DNA from: Plantago ovata
Taxonomy: Eukaryota > Streptophyta > Magnoliopsida > Lamiales > Plantaginaceae
DNA length: 64,000 bases
Direction of reading: 5' to 3'
NCBI GenBank assembly: GCA_028274465.1
Contig: CM051456.1
Coordinates: 5,457,545 to 5,521,544, forward strand
The notes under the pieces: model-generated
Told to the model about the DNA's origin: nothing
Databases searched by the model: none
The model's input: only the letters and a program-made list of their open reading frames with translations
Part shown: in pieces, positions 11,733-23,220 of the stretch
How positions within the stretch are numbered: the first letter of the stretch is position 1
Layout of the letters: each line of letters begins with the position of its first letter
Position numbers and translations under genes: made by a program

Positions 11733-12413
11733 TTGAAGATCAAACTGCATCCCCCAAATCGTTTAACACCAGTCCATCCAAATTGCAGCGTATTAGATGT
11801 TGTATTTCGCCGGATTTGTCTCTCACCGGAGTTTGTCTCTTTCGATCATCCCCTATACCCCTCCCTCCTTCCTACTGGAAACTTTCGTTTGCCCAAACTC
11901 GAAGAACTGTATCTTAGTGCATTTACATTTGATGTTATGAACTCAATGAATGAATTGGTTCACGGCTGCCCTGCACTTGAGGTGTTATGGATTAAGGCCT
12001 GATCGTTGGGTTCAGTGAAAGATCTTAACATCCGATCTCATAATGCTTGCGGAGTTGTATATAGAAAATTGTTGGAAGTGTTAAGAATTAATATAAATGA
12101 CTAAATTCCGTTCCTCTAAGCTTTTGGGAGAGTTGGAATTCTATTATGCTATCAGAGCCATCAGGTTCACGCCAACCTGGGTTCGAATCTCCCTGGAGAC
12201 AAACTCCGGGAGGTTGTAATCGGCCACGAGTGCGGGGGAGTGTTGGAGAACTAATATAAATGACTAAATTTCGTTCCTCCGCTTTTGGGAGAGTTGGAAT
12301 TCTATCAGGAAGGATGAAAGAAGTCCAAATGTCGGCTCGTGCATGATACCCCATATCTTGAACTACTGGAGTCCAATGATTGTGGTGTCAATGGTTACTG
12401 GTTAATGGTAGAT
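11733..12413 (+). pseudogene. F-box/FBD-LRR gene fragment inside the Pack-MULE
   Basis: The first part (about 11733-12002) encodes FRLPKLEELYLSAFTFD and GCPALEVLWI, typical of the LRR region of plant F-box/FBD/LRR proteins (SCF ubiquitin ligase substrate receptors). After a TGA at 12000-12002 similarity seems to continue in other frames. It is then cut by the TRIM inserted at 12079-12307 and resumes at 12344-12413 with DTPYLELLESNDCGVNGY, again F-box/LRR-like. There is no F-box, no start context and there are several stops. It is a captured, dead fragment. Confidence 0.65.
12079..12307 (+). mobile_element. TRIM (terminal-repeat retrotransposon in miniature)
   Basis: Two direct terminal repeats of 68 and 67 bp (12079-12146 and 12241-12307) begin TGTT and the right one ends CA. 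Directly after the left repeat is a primer-binding site TGCTATCAGAGCC (12147-12159), which differs by one base from the complement of the initiator tRNA-Met 3' end. Directly before the right repeat is a polypurine tract, GCGGGGGAG (12232-12240). The element is flanked by a perfect 5-bp target duplication GGAAG (12074-12078 and 12308-12312). It has no coding capacity. LTRs this short are at the low end even for TRIMs. Confidence 0.88.
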
Positions 12414-12609
12414 TAGACATTAGTTTGGAGTTGCAAGTTGTTCAACTTTCGGTCTATGTCATATGTGATTGTGGTGGAATATATTTTGGTATTGAATGGA
12501 ATAATTTGATTATTTTGAATTTTTATTATTACTATTGATTCCTTTTTTTTTTATAATTTGAAATTTTTTACAAAGGTTTGTGTGTAATTTGAAAAAAAAA
12601 AAAAAGTTA

Positions 12610-12752
12610 ACTAATGAAAAAGTTAACAACGTCAAACGTTTGTGTAACTTGAAATTTTGGTGAAAGGTTTTGGTGCAATTTGAAATAAAATAAAAGTTCA
12701 AATGCATTTTGAAAAATATAAAAAAGGTTTCAGTGCAAAATAAAAAATTTCC
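12610..12752 (-). repeat. Right terminal inverted repeat of the Pack-MULE-like element
   Basis: Reverse complement matches 11498-11640; see the element entry. It ends at CC 12751-12752, immediately before the 9-bp target duplication. Confidence 0.8.
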
Positions 12753-12761
12753 TTTAATTTA

Positions 12762-13739
12762 CAATTTCTCGGGGAGGTGTATGGGTTCAACTGACAGTAT
12801 TCGTGGGCTATGAGCCTAAGGACAAGACTAGTAAGAGTTGGGCCGGCTTACTAGGATGATTCACCTTGTGTTTGGCCCATTATTCGTGAATGACTTTCCA
12901 CTACCAGTTCCGTTTATCGTTGTACCTCGTTCTCTTCGTTCATCGAAAATTGGTTCCAGTTTGAAGCATGTATCTCAGATGAAGATTCTGAATTGAAGAT
13001 CAAATCAAACCAAACCAATCTCGTAACCCTCTTTTCCATTTAGTCATTTACTTAAGCAATTCATTCAATGTTTTTTTTTTCTTAAAGAATTTTGCTGTTC
13101 TTGGACTCTTGTAATTTGTCTTATGTTTTCACTTCAGCTTCGGAGTCCATTAATGGAACTGTTTTAGATTCATCCCCATGTACTTTTATGTGTTTTACTA
13201 TACAATTTTGCATATTAAACCAGTATCTTCCATTTCTGAAAAGCTCTTTGTACATTGATTGTCAACTTGCTAGCTGCTTGTGTACTGTTTTTTTGTGCCC
13301 ACCAAAATATTCCATCACTTGCATCATGTATGATTGTACCAGTTGAATGCTTCCAATCTGTTACTTGCCAGATTCAATCACTTTTAGACAACAATTATTC
13401 TCTCTGAATTGAATATTATGTCTTCTATACACTTAATTCAGGTCCAGATATAATTACAAATAGTTTGATTTAAAACAATATCACCAGAATCTCGAAAGGA
13501 TCGTCCTGCGGCGCAGAACTGCTCCTTTTGTCTTTAACGACGTACAGAAACAAACAAGGTATGATGCCTTTTCTATCTTACTACATTGACAGTCATGATC
13601 CCATCTACTTGTAGAAAATGTTATCATGTACAGGCCTAATTCCCTTGAGTGACGTAAGCTATATATAAAGTTTATCATACTTTTAAGGCCAGAAACAACA
13701 GTTCTTTGTAGGTAGGCAATCAAGAATATTTAAGTGGCG
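12762..13739. other. Spacer and promoter region of MATE copy 3
   Basis: No gene is recognised. The short open frames here have no family signature. The proximal part holds the core promoter of copy 3. Confidence 0.45.
13650..13670 (+). promoter_or_regulatory. Candidate core promoter of MATE copy 3
   Basis: TATATAAAG at 13662-13670 lies 70 bases upstream of the ATG at 13740. It is preceded by TGACGT at 13650-13655, resembling an as-1/bZIP TGACG element. Such elements often respond to salicylate or xenobiotics, which would suit a detoxification gene; that link is inference. Confidence 0.45.
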
Positions 13740-16286
13740 ATGGAGCAGTCTCAAGAGCCTCTGCTGGAAGCTGAGGACTATGACAGTGAAAACGAAGGTG
13801 TTTTCAAAATATGCGCGGATGCATGCTCTGCCACCGAGATAAAGAAGGTCAGCAGTTTAGCGTTGCCGATGATGGTTGTGACCGTCTCACAGTACCTTCT
13901 GCGGATTTCGCCGCTGTTTATGCTGGGACATCTTGGTGAACTGTCTCTTTCCAGTGCATCAATAGCTACCTCTTTAGCAAATGTTACCGGTTACAGTATA
14001 ATTGTAAGAACCACTCTTTCTAATATTTTACGATATTAACTTTTGTTGCTGCCCGTATAAATAACAAAGAAAGAGTTGTTTCTAGACGAACTGGAGTATG
14101 TATTTCAGTCAATAATGAAACTGGGTCTGTTATGCAGTTTGGAATGGCTGGTGCATTGGAGACCCTATGTGGACAGGCCTATGGAGCGGAACAATATCAA
14201 AGAGTCGGAACGTTTACTTATAGTGCCATTATCTGTCTCTTTTTGGTATCATTGCCAGTATCAGCTCTATGGTTATACATGGATAAGTTGTTAATGTTCA
14301 TAGGCCAAGACCCTTTGATATCGGTGGAAGCTGGAAAATATGCTATTTGGTTAATACCTTCCTTATTTCCTTACGCTATATATCAGTCTCTAGTTCGGTA
14401 CCTTCAGATTCAGAGCTTGATTCTTCCCATGCTTATAAGCACGCTTGCGACTTTATGTATCCACCTACCTCTTTGTTGGACTTTTGTATTTAATTTGAAG
14501 TTAGGAAATGCTGGAGCAGCAATTTCGGTTAGTATATCGTATTGGTTGAATGTAATCATCCTTGTTCTCTATGTGAAATATTCTTCGGCCTGTAAGAAGA
14601 CACATGCTCCTTTCTCGACTGAAGTGTTCCAAATTATGAGAAAATTCTTTGTGTTGGCTGTTCCTGCTGCCCTCATGATCTGGTAACGATTTAGCCTAAT
14701 TTTTTACATACATACTGTCAATCGCTTTTAACTTGTTCATCATTTTGATCGATAATGCATTTGAATGGCTGTTATTGTAGTTTATCCTGGTGGGCGTATG
14801 AGCTGGTGATACTTCTTTCTGGCTTACTGCCAAATCCACAGCTAGAGACGTCTGTATTGTCCATATGGTATTAAACTATTTCTTGCCAGTCAAACAGATG
14901 AGTTTATGTTATAAGATGATCTAGGCTTACCTGTTATACACTTTTTTCTCAGTTTTTCGATAATTTCATTGCTGTATCACATACCTGATGCATTCGGAGC
15001 TGCTGCAAGGTTCGTTCTCTAATTTTATGCTAGTGATACATATTATTTAAAGGAAGCTCAACGGAAGTGATTGACAGTATGTATGTAAAAAATTATCTTG
15101 TAGCACTCGGATTTCAAATGAACTCGGAGCTGGGAAACCAAGGGCAGCTCGATCTGCTTTCCTTTCGGTCCTGGTTCTCTCGGTTGCAGAGTGTATCACA
15201 GCAAGCGCAGTTGTTTTTGGTTCCCGTCACATATTGGGATATGCATTTAGTGACGAGAGGGAAGTTGTTGATTATGTTAACCAAATCGCTCCTCTTCTCT
15301 GCCTTTGTGTCATCATGGATGGCTTTGAAGCAGTACTTTCGGGTAATCCTTGACAAAACTTCTTGCTACCAACTTAGATACTAATCTTTGCTAGAGGCGA
15401 AATCTATCACGCCTCTTAGTTTAATTGCATTTTCTGTGCTATAAATGCTCACCACAGCTTTTGATTGCATGAATGTGGGAGGCTATATTGTTTTCAGTGG
15501 TCTAGGTGAATATTCCCGTTAACAACTCGTAGAGAAGGCAGAGAGAATACCGATGAAAACAGGGGAATCTATGAGAAACATGTTTGTTGTGTATTAACAT
15601 TACATAACATTGTGAGAACTGTTCTTATGCAAGCTGGGATGCATTTTGACTGCAACAAGTTTAGAAATTAGCTGTTTCTCCATAACTAAACAAAGTGTTT
15701 AAGTTTATGCTTCCAGCTTCTTTTTTTTAACAGAAATGTCATAAGCTTCAAACTTTGATTTCCAACATGTATCTCAAGAACTCGTAAACTGCGTTCTTAT
15801 GTTGACTTATTTGCCATTTTCAGGAATAGCAAGAGGTAGTGGGTGGCAGCAAATAGGTGTATATGTGAATCTTGTTTCATTTTATCTAGTTGGTATTCCT
15901 GTATCTTTGCTACTCAGCTTCGTCTTCAAGTTAAGGGGAAATGGCCTATGGACTGGCTTGGTTGTTGCAGCAACCATAAAAGCTATTTTGCTTTTGCTCG
16001 TCACAAGTCTTACAGACTGGGATAAGCAGGTCTGTCTCATCATTTTTGGTCTTGTTGTCATGCATGATAAAGTTGAAACTGGATACGATTTTGGATCAAA
16101 GAAACTTGCAGCTCTGAATATCATTGTGGATTATTTTGTCAGTGAACTATACATGTTGAGAAGCCATGTGTAGAATCTCTTAGTCTTAGTGACTCAGTAA
16201 GGAACTAATCAATACTGTATTTGCAGGCGAAGAAAGCAAGAGAAAGGGTTTTTGAGGGGAAAAGTGCTCAAGAACCGTTGATTTGA
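13740..16286 (+). CDS. MATE efflux transporter, DETOXIFICATION type (copy 3, intact)
   Basis: Exons 13740-14003, 14138-14682, 14781-14867, 14953-15009, 15104-15342, 15824-16029 and 16227-16286 give 485 aa. Exon lengths 545/87/57/239/206 equal those of the paralogues. The start at 13740 gives [13 protein letters not shown]; an upstream in-frame GTG is not a plausible start. The core signatures [16 protein letters not shown] and [14 protein letters not shown] are kept, but many residues differ from the neighbours ([13 protein letters not shown] in exon 3, [19 protein letters not shown] in exon 4). It is therefore an older branch of the array, and its substrate may differ. Intron 5 is the longest (15343-15823). 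Confidence 0.92.
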
Positions 16287-17541
16287 AGACAAGTCTCAAG
16301 ATTTACAATTTTGGTGACAAATTGCTCAAGATGTTGGAAGAATTTTATTTGCAGGGGAAATTAAGGATAAGAGTTTTCTACTTCCTTTCCCTTTCGTCTT
16401 CCAGTTATTCTTTGTAATGCAATATGTCAATCAGCAAGTCCTGTATCATGCTACTTTATCAGGGAAATCTTGGTAATATAGGAGTATTTCTTAACGAGTT
16501 AGCATATGAACCATAACTGTATCGGGTGTGTTATTTTTGTGGAATGGAAGAAGGATTTCATTGATCAGTACATACAGTTCTTAACTAATGGTTCCTCTGT
16601 TGAAACTTGAGGTCCATGATAAATGACATGTTTGAAGGATTAACCAGAAATGGACTGGACTGAAGTGCTGTGATTTTTCTTTTTCCTGCAGTGATAAATG
16701 GAAAATTTAAAAATTAAAACCTCAATGAATTTTAATTATAACCATGATATTTATTCATTTTAAACATCCCGTATTTATTTATTTATTTTTAATTGTTTGT
16801 AACATATCCTATCGACCTATCCATCCAATTTGTGAGCTAAGCGTACCCGGAAGTGTTCTTACTTTTAGTTGCATATAGGTCCATTATTTTTGTAGGTTAG
16901 AAAATAACTTGGGCAAAGCACCACTTCAGAATAAACTCTTTCACTATACTTGTATATATTACCAAGAACTTTTTTCTCAATCAATTCAACCAAATCCAGG
17001 CACCTAGACTAGCAGCTAGGTAAGGGAAGAGGGAGATTTGATCCATTTCAAAGGTATGAATTGAAATTGTTCTTCGAACGTTGAGAATTAATTAAGTGTA
17101 CTAGACTTGTTTTCTCTTATACTTTGCTATTGTCATCTTGAGAGAATGCAAGCAGCATGATGATTCAAATTAGTTTTACGAACTATACTACATCTTGTAT
17201 AGATGGATAACTAGAAAAATTATGAGAACTTAGACAGCTAACAGAGAAGATATCCTAGATGTTTGAAAAACGAACTTATACTTGAACCGATCTGACAAGC
17301 TGCAGTTCGAATTTAAGTGGAAGATTCCAACTTGTAATTGTTCTGTTCACACATGTTCTTCTTTCTGAGCAGGTTGTAACCACTGGACCAGGGGTGGAGC
17401 CAGGGCTCTGCTGAGTTCAGGCACGAAGTCGGAACTTTTCATATTTATGTATATACATTATAATATAGAATATATTCTTGTTATGTTCAAGATAAAAATA
17501 TCGATAGATACTCAAGACTCAAGAACACATACCTACTTGCT
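16287..17541. other. Spacer between MATE copies 3 and 4
   Basis: No gene is seen. At 17390-17402 the motif AGGGGTGGAGCCAGG resembles the terminal repeat of hAT-type MITEs (CAGGGGCGGAGCCAG class), but I could not find a partner end nearby. Confidence 0.4.
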
Positions 17542-19900
17542 ATGGAATCTGAGACACCACTTTGGGTAACTGAAAACAAGCATGAGGAAAACCAAAGGAG
17601 GCCTAGTTGGGAACTGTTTATGGCAGAAAGTAAAGAGATGAGCCGTATTGCAATGCCTCTGATTGTTGTATCACTGTCTCATAACCTGTTGCAGGTTGTG
17701 CCTATGATGATGCTTGGCCATCTTGGTCAGTTGGCTCTTTCAAGTGCTGCTGTGGCTACCTCATTTTCCAATGTCACTGGCTTCAGTCTTATTGTACGTA
17801 ACCTTTTTTACTTGTTTTGGACTCTTTTGTTTCTCTGGGAATATATCTGATGATAATTCATGACCTTTGATATAGAAACTGTTGAAATTTATTAAGTTGA
17901 TAACCATGGCCTTCTTCTCCCTGTGGTCCTAACTCCTAATTAAAGGTTATACTCTATATGCAGATGTCTACTGAACAAGCTATATGTATCCGATTTAAAG
18001 TACAAATAGTCCTTTAGTGAATTAATGTTCAGTTGGCTATGTGAGAAAGAAAGAAAGACAAAGAAAATGGTTTAGTTGTGGTCCTGTGGAATATATATGC
18101 CATTTGATGTTTTGCTTCCTATTGTATTGAATCATTACTATGTGATGTTATTAGATGAACTGGTTTCTGATAATATGCTCCTTCGAACCAGTTTGGAATG
18201 GCATGTGCATTGGAGACACTATGTGGACAGGCTTATGGAGCGAAGCAATACAAAAAAGTTGCAACTTTTACCTATGGTGCCATAATATGGTTCTGTCTAG
18301 CATGTTTGCCAATATGTCTTGTATGGATCAATACAGACAGACTGTTAATACTGATCGGTCAAGACCCAGAAATATCAGTTGAAGCCGGAAAGTATTCCAT
18401 TTTACTCATCCCTTCACTATTTCCTTATGCCATTCTTGAATCTATGGTTCGTTATCTTCAGACTCAGAGTATAATAGTTCCTATGCTTCTGAGTTCATTC
18501 GGTTGTTTGTGCCTCCATTTCCCTATTTCTTGGGCACTTATATTCAAGTTGAATCTTGGAAAAACTGGAGCAACACTTGCAATATGTCTCTCGTATTGGT
18601 TGAATGTCATCGCCCTTGGACTTTATGTGAAATATTCACAGGCCTGTAGTATAACTCGTACTTCCTTTACGAATGATGTGTTCCTCACTTTCCGGGAGTT
18701 CTTCCAGTTTGCAATCCCATCCGCAATGATGATTTGGTAGTTCTGGTTATCTTATCTTCTTGAAAATGCTTATTATTTGTTGTTTGGTAATTTTGATTCT
18801 CCAATGATATTGTATTTCTACATGTAGTTTAGAGTGGTGGACATTTGAGATTGTCACATTGCTTGGAGGACTACTGCCGAATCCACAGCTAGAGACATCG
18901 GTGCTATCTATTTGGTATTGCTTTTTGAATCTATGTTTTACAGCTCAACAAAATTTTGTTTACATCTCTCATCTTACCTGCCTTTACTTGCAGCTTTCTA
19001 ATTACAGAGTTGCACTATCTGATACAATATTCTTTCGGTGCTGCTGCAAGGTAAAACAGCACAGAAAGCCTACTGAGCTCTACTACTTCCTTATCTTATG
19101 TTTTTGACTGACTTAAAAGCATCATCACTGACCATGCAGTACTCGTGTTTCTAACGAACTTGGAGCTGGGAAGCCACAGGCTGCTAAATTTGCAGTGTCT
19201 ACTGTGATGGCATTGTCAGTTTTGGAGTTTGTTATAGCAAGTATTGCCTTCTTCTGTTTCCGTTATGTGTTGGGATATCTCTTCAGTAACGAGGCAGATG
19301 TCGTATGCTATGTTAAAGAAATGACACCTTTCCTATGTGCCACCATAGTCGTGGATAGCTTGCAAGCAGTCCTTTCTGGTTATCTTTCATTAGAGTTCCA
19401 TTACAATGTTTACATAAGAAAAATGGCCTAAAGGTCTTTTTGATTTGAATAAAGCGTTCGTTCATTCATTTTTCTGCAGGAGTTGCAAGAGGTAGTGGGT
19501 GGCAGCACATAGGTGCTTATGTAAATCTTGGAGCATACTATTTCATCGGAATTCCTGTTTCACTACTACTAGGATTTGTATTAAGTTTAAAAGGTGAGGG
19601 TCTGTGGAGTGGTTTGGTAGCTGGAGGAACAGTGCAGTCTCTGTTGCTTATCCTTAAAACATATCGAACTGACTGGGAGAAACAGGTAACTAATAACGTT
19701 CCTTGTTTTTGGCAGGCAACATGTATTGCCTTGGTTGTTTTTCTGTCTTGTACTCTGGTCTGTGAAGAAACTTAAAATGGTGAGTTGAGTCGAGATGATA
19801 ATTTGTATTGTTTTTTATCATGTGCTGATACAAACAGGCAAAAGAAGCCAGATATAGAGTATCTGAGGCAAATGTTCTGTCCCATGATGAATTGATTTAG
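17542..19900 (+). CDS. MATE efflux transporter, DETOXIFICATION type (copy 4, intact)
   Basis: Exons 17542-17793, 18192-18736, 18828-18914, 18994-19050, 19140-19378, 19480-19685 and 19838-19900 give 482 aa. It is very close to copy 5: the exon 1 segment from [15 protein letters not shown] through SNVTGFSLI is identical in protein, pointing to a recent duplication or gene conversion. The exon 5 donor is the weak GTTATC, shared with copy 5. It ends VLSHDELI-stop, as copies 1 and 5 do. Twelve hydrophobic segments and the [12 protein letters not shown] and [17 protein letters not shown] motifs support the family. Confidence 0.92.
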
Positions 19901-20993
19901 AAGTTTGAAATGCCCCAGTGGTGATGGCATTACAATGAACATGCAGAGAGAGCAACAAAAATGGACTTGTAATCCTATGGCAGCAAGAACACATAAAACA
20001 ATAATCTAGTCGAAGCTGAAATTGGAAATAGCAACAAAGAACATTGTTCTAGCCTTCTAGGACATATGACTAAGTCATCCTCCTCGGTTTGTAACAAGTT
20101 TGAGATTATAAAAGTTAAAATAGTTAACTTCTTCTAATAAGTTTATTTAGCTTTTCAAGAAACTAAGCATTTCCGGGCCATGGAACGTTATTTATGAAAC
20201 AGATGAGTGAACGAGCTGAGTTATAAGCCGGCAGCTGCTTAATTATATAGCAGATGAGAACGAGAGTAGCTTCCTGTTGATGCTAAATATTAAATAACAG
20301 TGAAATGCTACTGAAATGTAAATCTACACGCACATGGATCGAAAATAAAACTAAGTAATTCTGCAAAAGAGGTTTAAATTGAATACAAAGTGAGCGTGCT
20401 TCAGTCTGCTTCTTCTTGTTCTTTTGGAAGAAGTCAAGCTGTAGTCATTGAATCCTTTTAGTTGTGATCATATGGTGTCTGCAAAGTCGAAAATGAATCC
20501 GTCAAAACAGTCCCCTGCTAGTCTATGTTCAAGACTGGTTTCAAGACTCAAAACTCGAGCAAATATGGAATTTCAAAATCCTAAGGTGCCATATAACCCA
20601 TTTATTTCATGCTAGACTTAGTCTACACGATCAAGACACATGATAGTGGACCTCACACATATGGAACCCACATGTATGTGTCTTGGTGGTGTAATAAATT
20701 AGTCTAGCATCTTATAAACCCATATAACCCTAGACTTAATTAGTTCACTAACAAAATACTGTATACATACATATAATTTCCACATGTATGTGTGGAGCCA
20801 CTACTTAGTGAGGGGATATAATTTATTGACTGCAGACAGGATTAAAGGAGGACAAAAAGTCTGGTTTAATACGGTCGAATCGCCACATCCTTTCGTGTTC
20901 CGTGCAACATTATTAGAAGTAAAAATAAACCAATCCCAATTCCCAAAGGAGTACAATACTACTGCAGATCTAGTCCTGGCCAGGGTTTTGGCT
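19901..20993. other. Spacer and promoter region of MATE copy 5
   Basis: No gene is seen. It holds the foldback MITE at 20609-20710, and CCACATGTATGTGTGG at 20780-20795, a near-perfect palindrome that shares CACATGTATGTGT with the MITE arm. Confidence 0.45.
20609..20710. mobile_element. Foldback MITE upstream of MATE copy 5
   Basis: About 102 bases that fold on themselves. ATGCTAGAC at 20609 pairs with GTCTAGCAT ending at 20710, and ATCAAGACACAT pairs with ATGTGTCTTGGT. CCATATAACCC occurs on both sides (20589 and 20720), outside the folded arms. Confidence 0.55.
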
Positions 20994-23220
20994 ATGGAGA
21001 CGCCATTTCTGGTACAGGAAAACAAATATGAAGAAACCCAAACAAGAACTAGCTGGGAAGGGTTTATCCAAGAAATTAAAGAGTTGAGCCGTATTGCAAT
21101 ACCTCTGATTGTTGTATCATTGTCTCATAACCTATTACAGGTTGTGCCTATGATGATGCTTGGCCATCTTGGTCAGTTGGCTCTTTCAAGTGCTGCTGTT
21201 GCTACCTCATTTTCCAATGTCACTGGCTTCAGTCTTATTGTATGTATAGTACCCTTTTTCTTTTTCCCTTGAATTGAATTATCTCTATGTTACTGAACTG
21301 TGATGTAAAGTACTCAATATACGCCTTCTGTGAAATTATTAGTTGGCTATGGCCTATGTGAGAAACAAGACAGAGAAAATGTTTTAGTTGTGAAGTTGTG
21401 GGCCTGTGGATATATCATGATCATCCGTTTTTTTTAAATTGCATACCTTTAATTTTGGAAGGGTCTTTTATTGTATTGTATTATTACTAAAATGCTTCAA
21501 GATTTTATAAGATGGATTGATATCTGATAATATGCACTTTCCAATCAGTTTGGAATGGCTTGTGCATTGGAGACACTATGTGGGCAGGCTTATGGAGCAG
21601 AACAATATCGAAAAGTCGGAACTTTTACATACGGAGCCATAATATGGCTCTTTCTAGCATGCTTGCCAATATGTCTTGTATGGATCTACACAGACAGACT
21701 GTTAATACTGATAGGTCAAGACCCAGAAATATCAGTTGAAGCAGGGAAGTATTCGGTTTTACTCATCCCGTCACTATTTCCGTATGCCATTCTCGAATCT
21801 TTGGTTCGTTATCTGCAGATTCAGAGTATAATACTTCCTATGCTTGTATCTTCATTCAGTTGTTTATGCCTCCATGTGCCTGTTTCTTGGGCACTTATAT
21901 TCAAGTTCAATCTCGGAAAAAATGGAGCAGCGCTTGCAATTTGTTTCTCGTACTGGTTGAATGTAATAGCCCTTGCACTTTACATTAAATATTCATCCGC
22001 CTGTAATGAAACCCGGGCTTCCTTTACAAAGGATGTGTTCCTAACTTTCCGGGAGTTCTTCCAGTTTGCAATACCATCTGCAATGATGATTTGGTAATTC
22101 TGCTAGCTCATCTTATCTTATTCAAATTGTTTATTATTCTGTGTTTTGTACAATCTGAGACTTCAATGACTCTGCTTCTAAATGTAGTTTAGAGTGGTGG
22201 ACTTTCTAGATTGTCACGTTGCTTGGAGGACTACTGCCGAATCCACAATTAGAAACATCGGTGCTATCGATTTGGTATTGCTTGTTGAATCTTCGTTTTA
22301 CAGCTAAACTTTCTTTGTTTTATGTCTGACCCTTTCTTCTCTTTCCTTTACACACAGCTTCCTGATTACAAATATGCACTATCTCATACAATATTCTTTC
22401 GGTGCTGCTGCAAGGTACAATGACTGAAGTTTGTAAAAACCTACTGAATTCTTCTTGTACTATCTGTAATTTGCAGTGACTGACTTAAAAACATCAATAA
22501 CCATGTAGTACTCGTGTTTCTAACGAACTTGGAGCTGGGAGACCACAGGCTGCAAAATTTGCAGTCACCACTGTGATGGCACTGTCAGTTTCTGAGTTTG
22601 TTATAGCAAGTGTTGCTTTCTTCTGTTGCCGTTATGTGTTGGGATATCTCTTCAGTAATGAGGCAGATGTTATCGGCTATGTTAAAGAAATGACGCCTTT
22701 TCTCTGTGCTTCCATAGTCATGGATAGTTTGCAGGCTGTCCTTTCAGGTTATCTCTTATTAGAGTTCCAATACAAAGTTCATATAAAGTCTCTATTTAAA
22801 AAAATTAAATTCATTCATTTCTTGCAGGAGTTGCAAGAGGTAGCGGGTGGCAACACATAGGTGCCTATGTGAATCTTGGAGCATACTATCTTGTCGGAAT
22901 TCCTGTGTCACTAATACTAGGATTTGTTTTAAATTTAAGAGGTGAGGGTCTATGGAGTGGTTTGGTAGCTGGAGCAACAGTGCAGTCTATGTTGCTTATC
23001 CTTAAAACATATCGAACTGACTGGGAGAAACAGGTAACATTTCATCGTGTTTGGTGTCTTGTTTCTCTGTTCTTGTATTGTATCTCTAGAGTCTAGAGAA
23101 ACGTAAAATGGTGAGATGAGATGATAATTTATTTTTATCTTGTGCTGATTCAAACAGGCAAAAGACGCCAGATGTAGAGTATTTGAGGCAAATGTTCTGT
23201 CCCATGATGAATTGATTTAG
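20994..23220 (+). pseudogene. MATE efflux transporter (copy 5) with a single nonsense codon
   Basis: Exons 20994-21239, 21549-22093, 22188-22274, 22358-22414, 22509-22747, 22828-23033 and 23158-23220 would encode 480 aa like its neighbours. All splice sites and frames are intact. In exon 3, however, codon 22207-22209 is TAG where every other copy has GAG (Glu in the WWxFE motif). This would stop translation after about 270 residues, removing the C-terminal half. Either it is a very young pseudogene, a polymorphic null allele, or a base-call error. The reading frame is open 70 codons upstream of the chosen ATG, but that stretch matches no MATE sequence. The ATG at 20994 gives the family-like METPFLVQE start. 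Confidence 0.85.

Larger units (their letters stand above)
11498..12752. mobile_element. Pack-MULE-like element carrying an F-box/LRR gene fragment
   Basis: Long terminal inverted repeats run inward from 11498 and from 12752. The left end starts GGAAAAATTTTATTTTGCAC; the right end, reverse-complemented, starts GGAAATTTTTTATTTTGCAC; similarity continues for over 100 bases. The element is flanked by a perfect 9-bp direct repeat TTTAATTTA (11489-11497 and 12753-12761), the diagnostic target-site duplication of Mutator-like elements. There is no transposase. The interior holds an F-box/FBD-type gene fragment and a nested TRIM retrotransposon, which is the definition of a Pack-MULE. Confidence 0.85.

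Noticed and set aside
12147-12200. tRNA-like boxes (ATCAGAGCC, GGTTCGAATC)
   Set aside because: They lie directly after a terminal repeat and are best explained as the primer-binding site and adjoining interior of the TRIM. No cloverleaf can be formed.
13092-13346. 84-codon Cys/Ser-rich open frame upstream of MATE copy 3
   Set aside because: No signal peptide of small secreted Cys-rich type, no splice context, and no family match. Taken as chance.
17390-17541. Complete hAT MITE next to MATE copy 4
   Set aside because: Only one end-like motif (AGGGGTGGAGCCAGG) is present. No partner end or 8-bp duplication was found.
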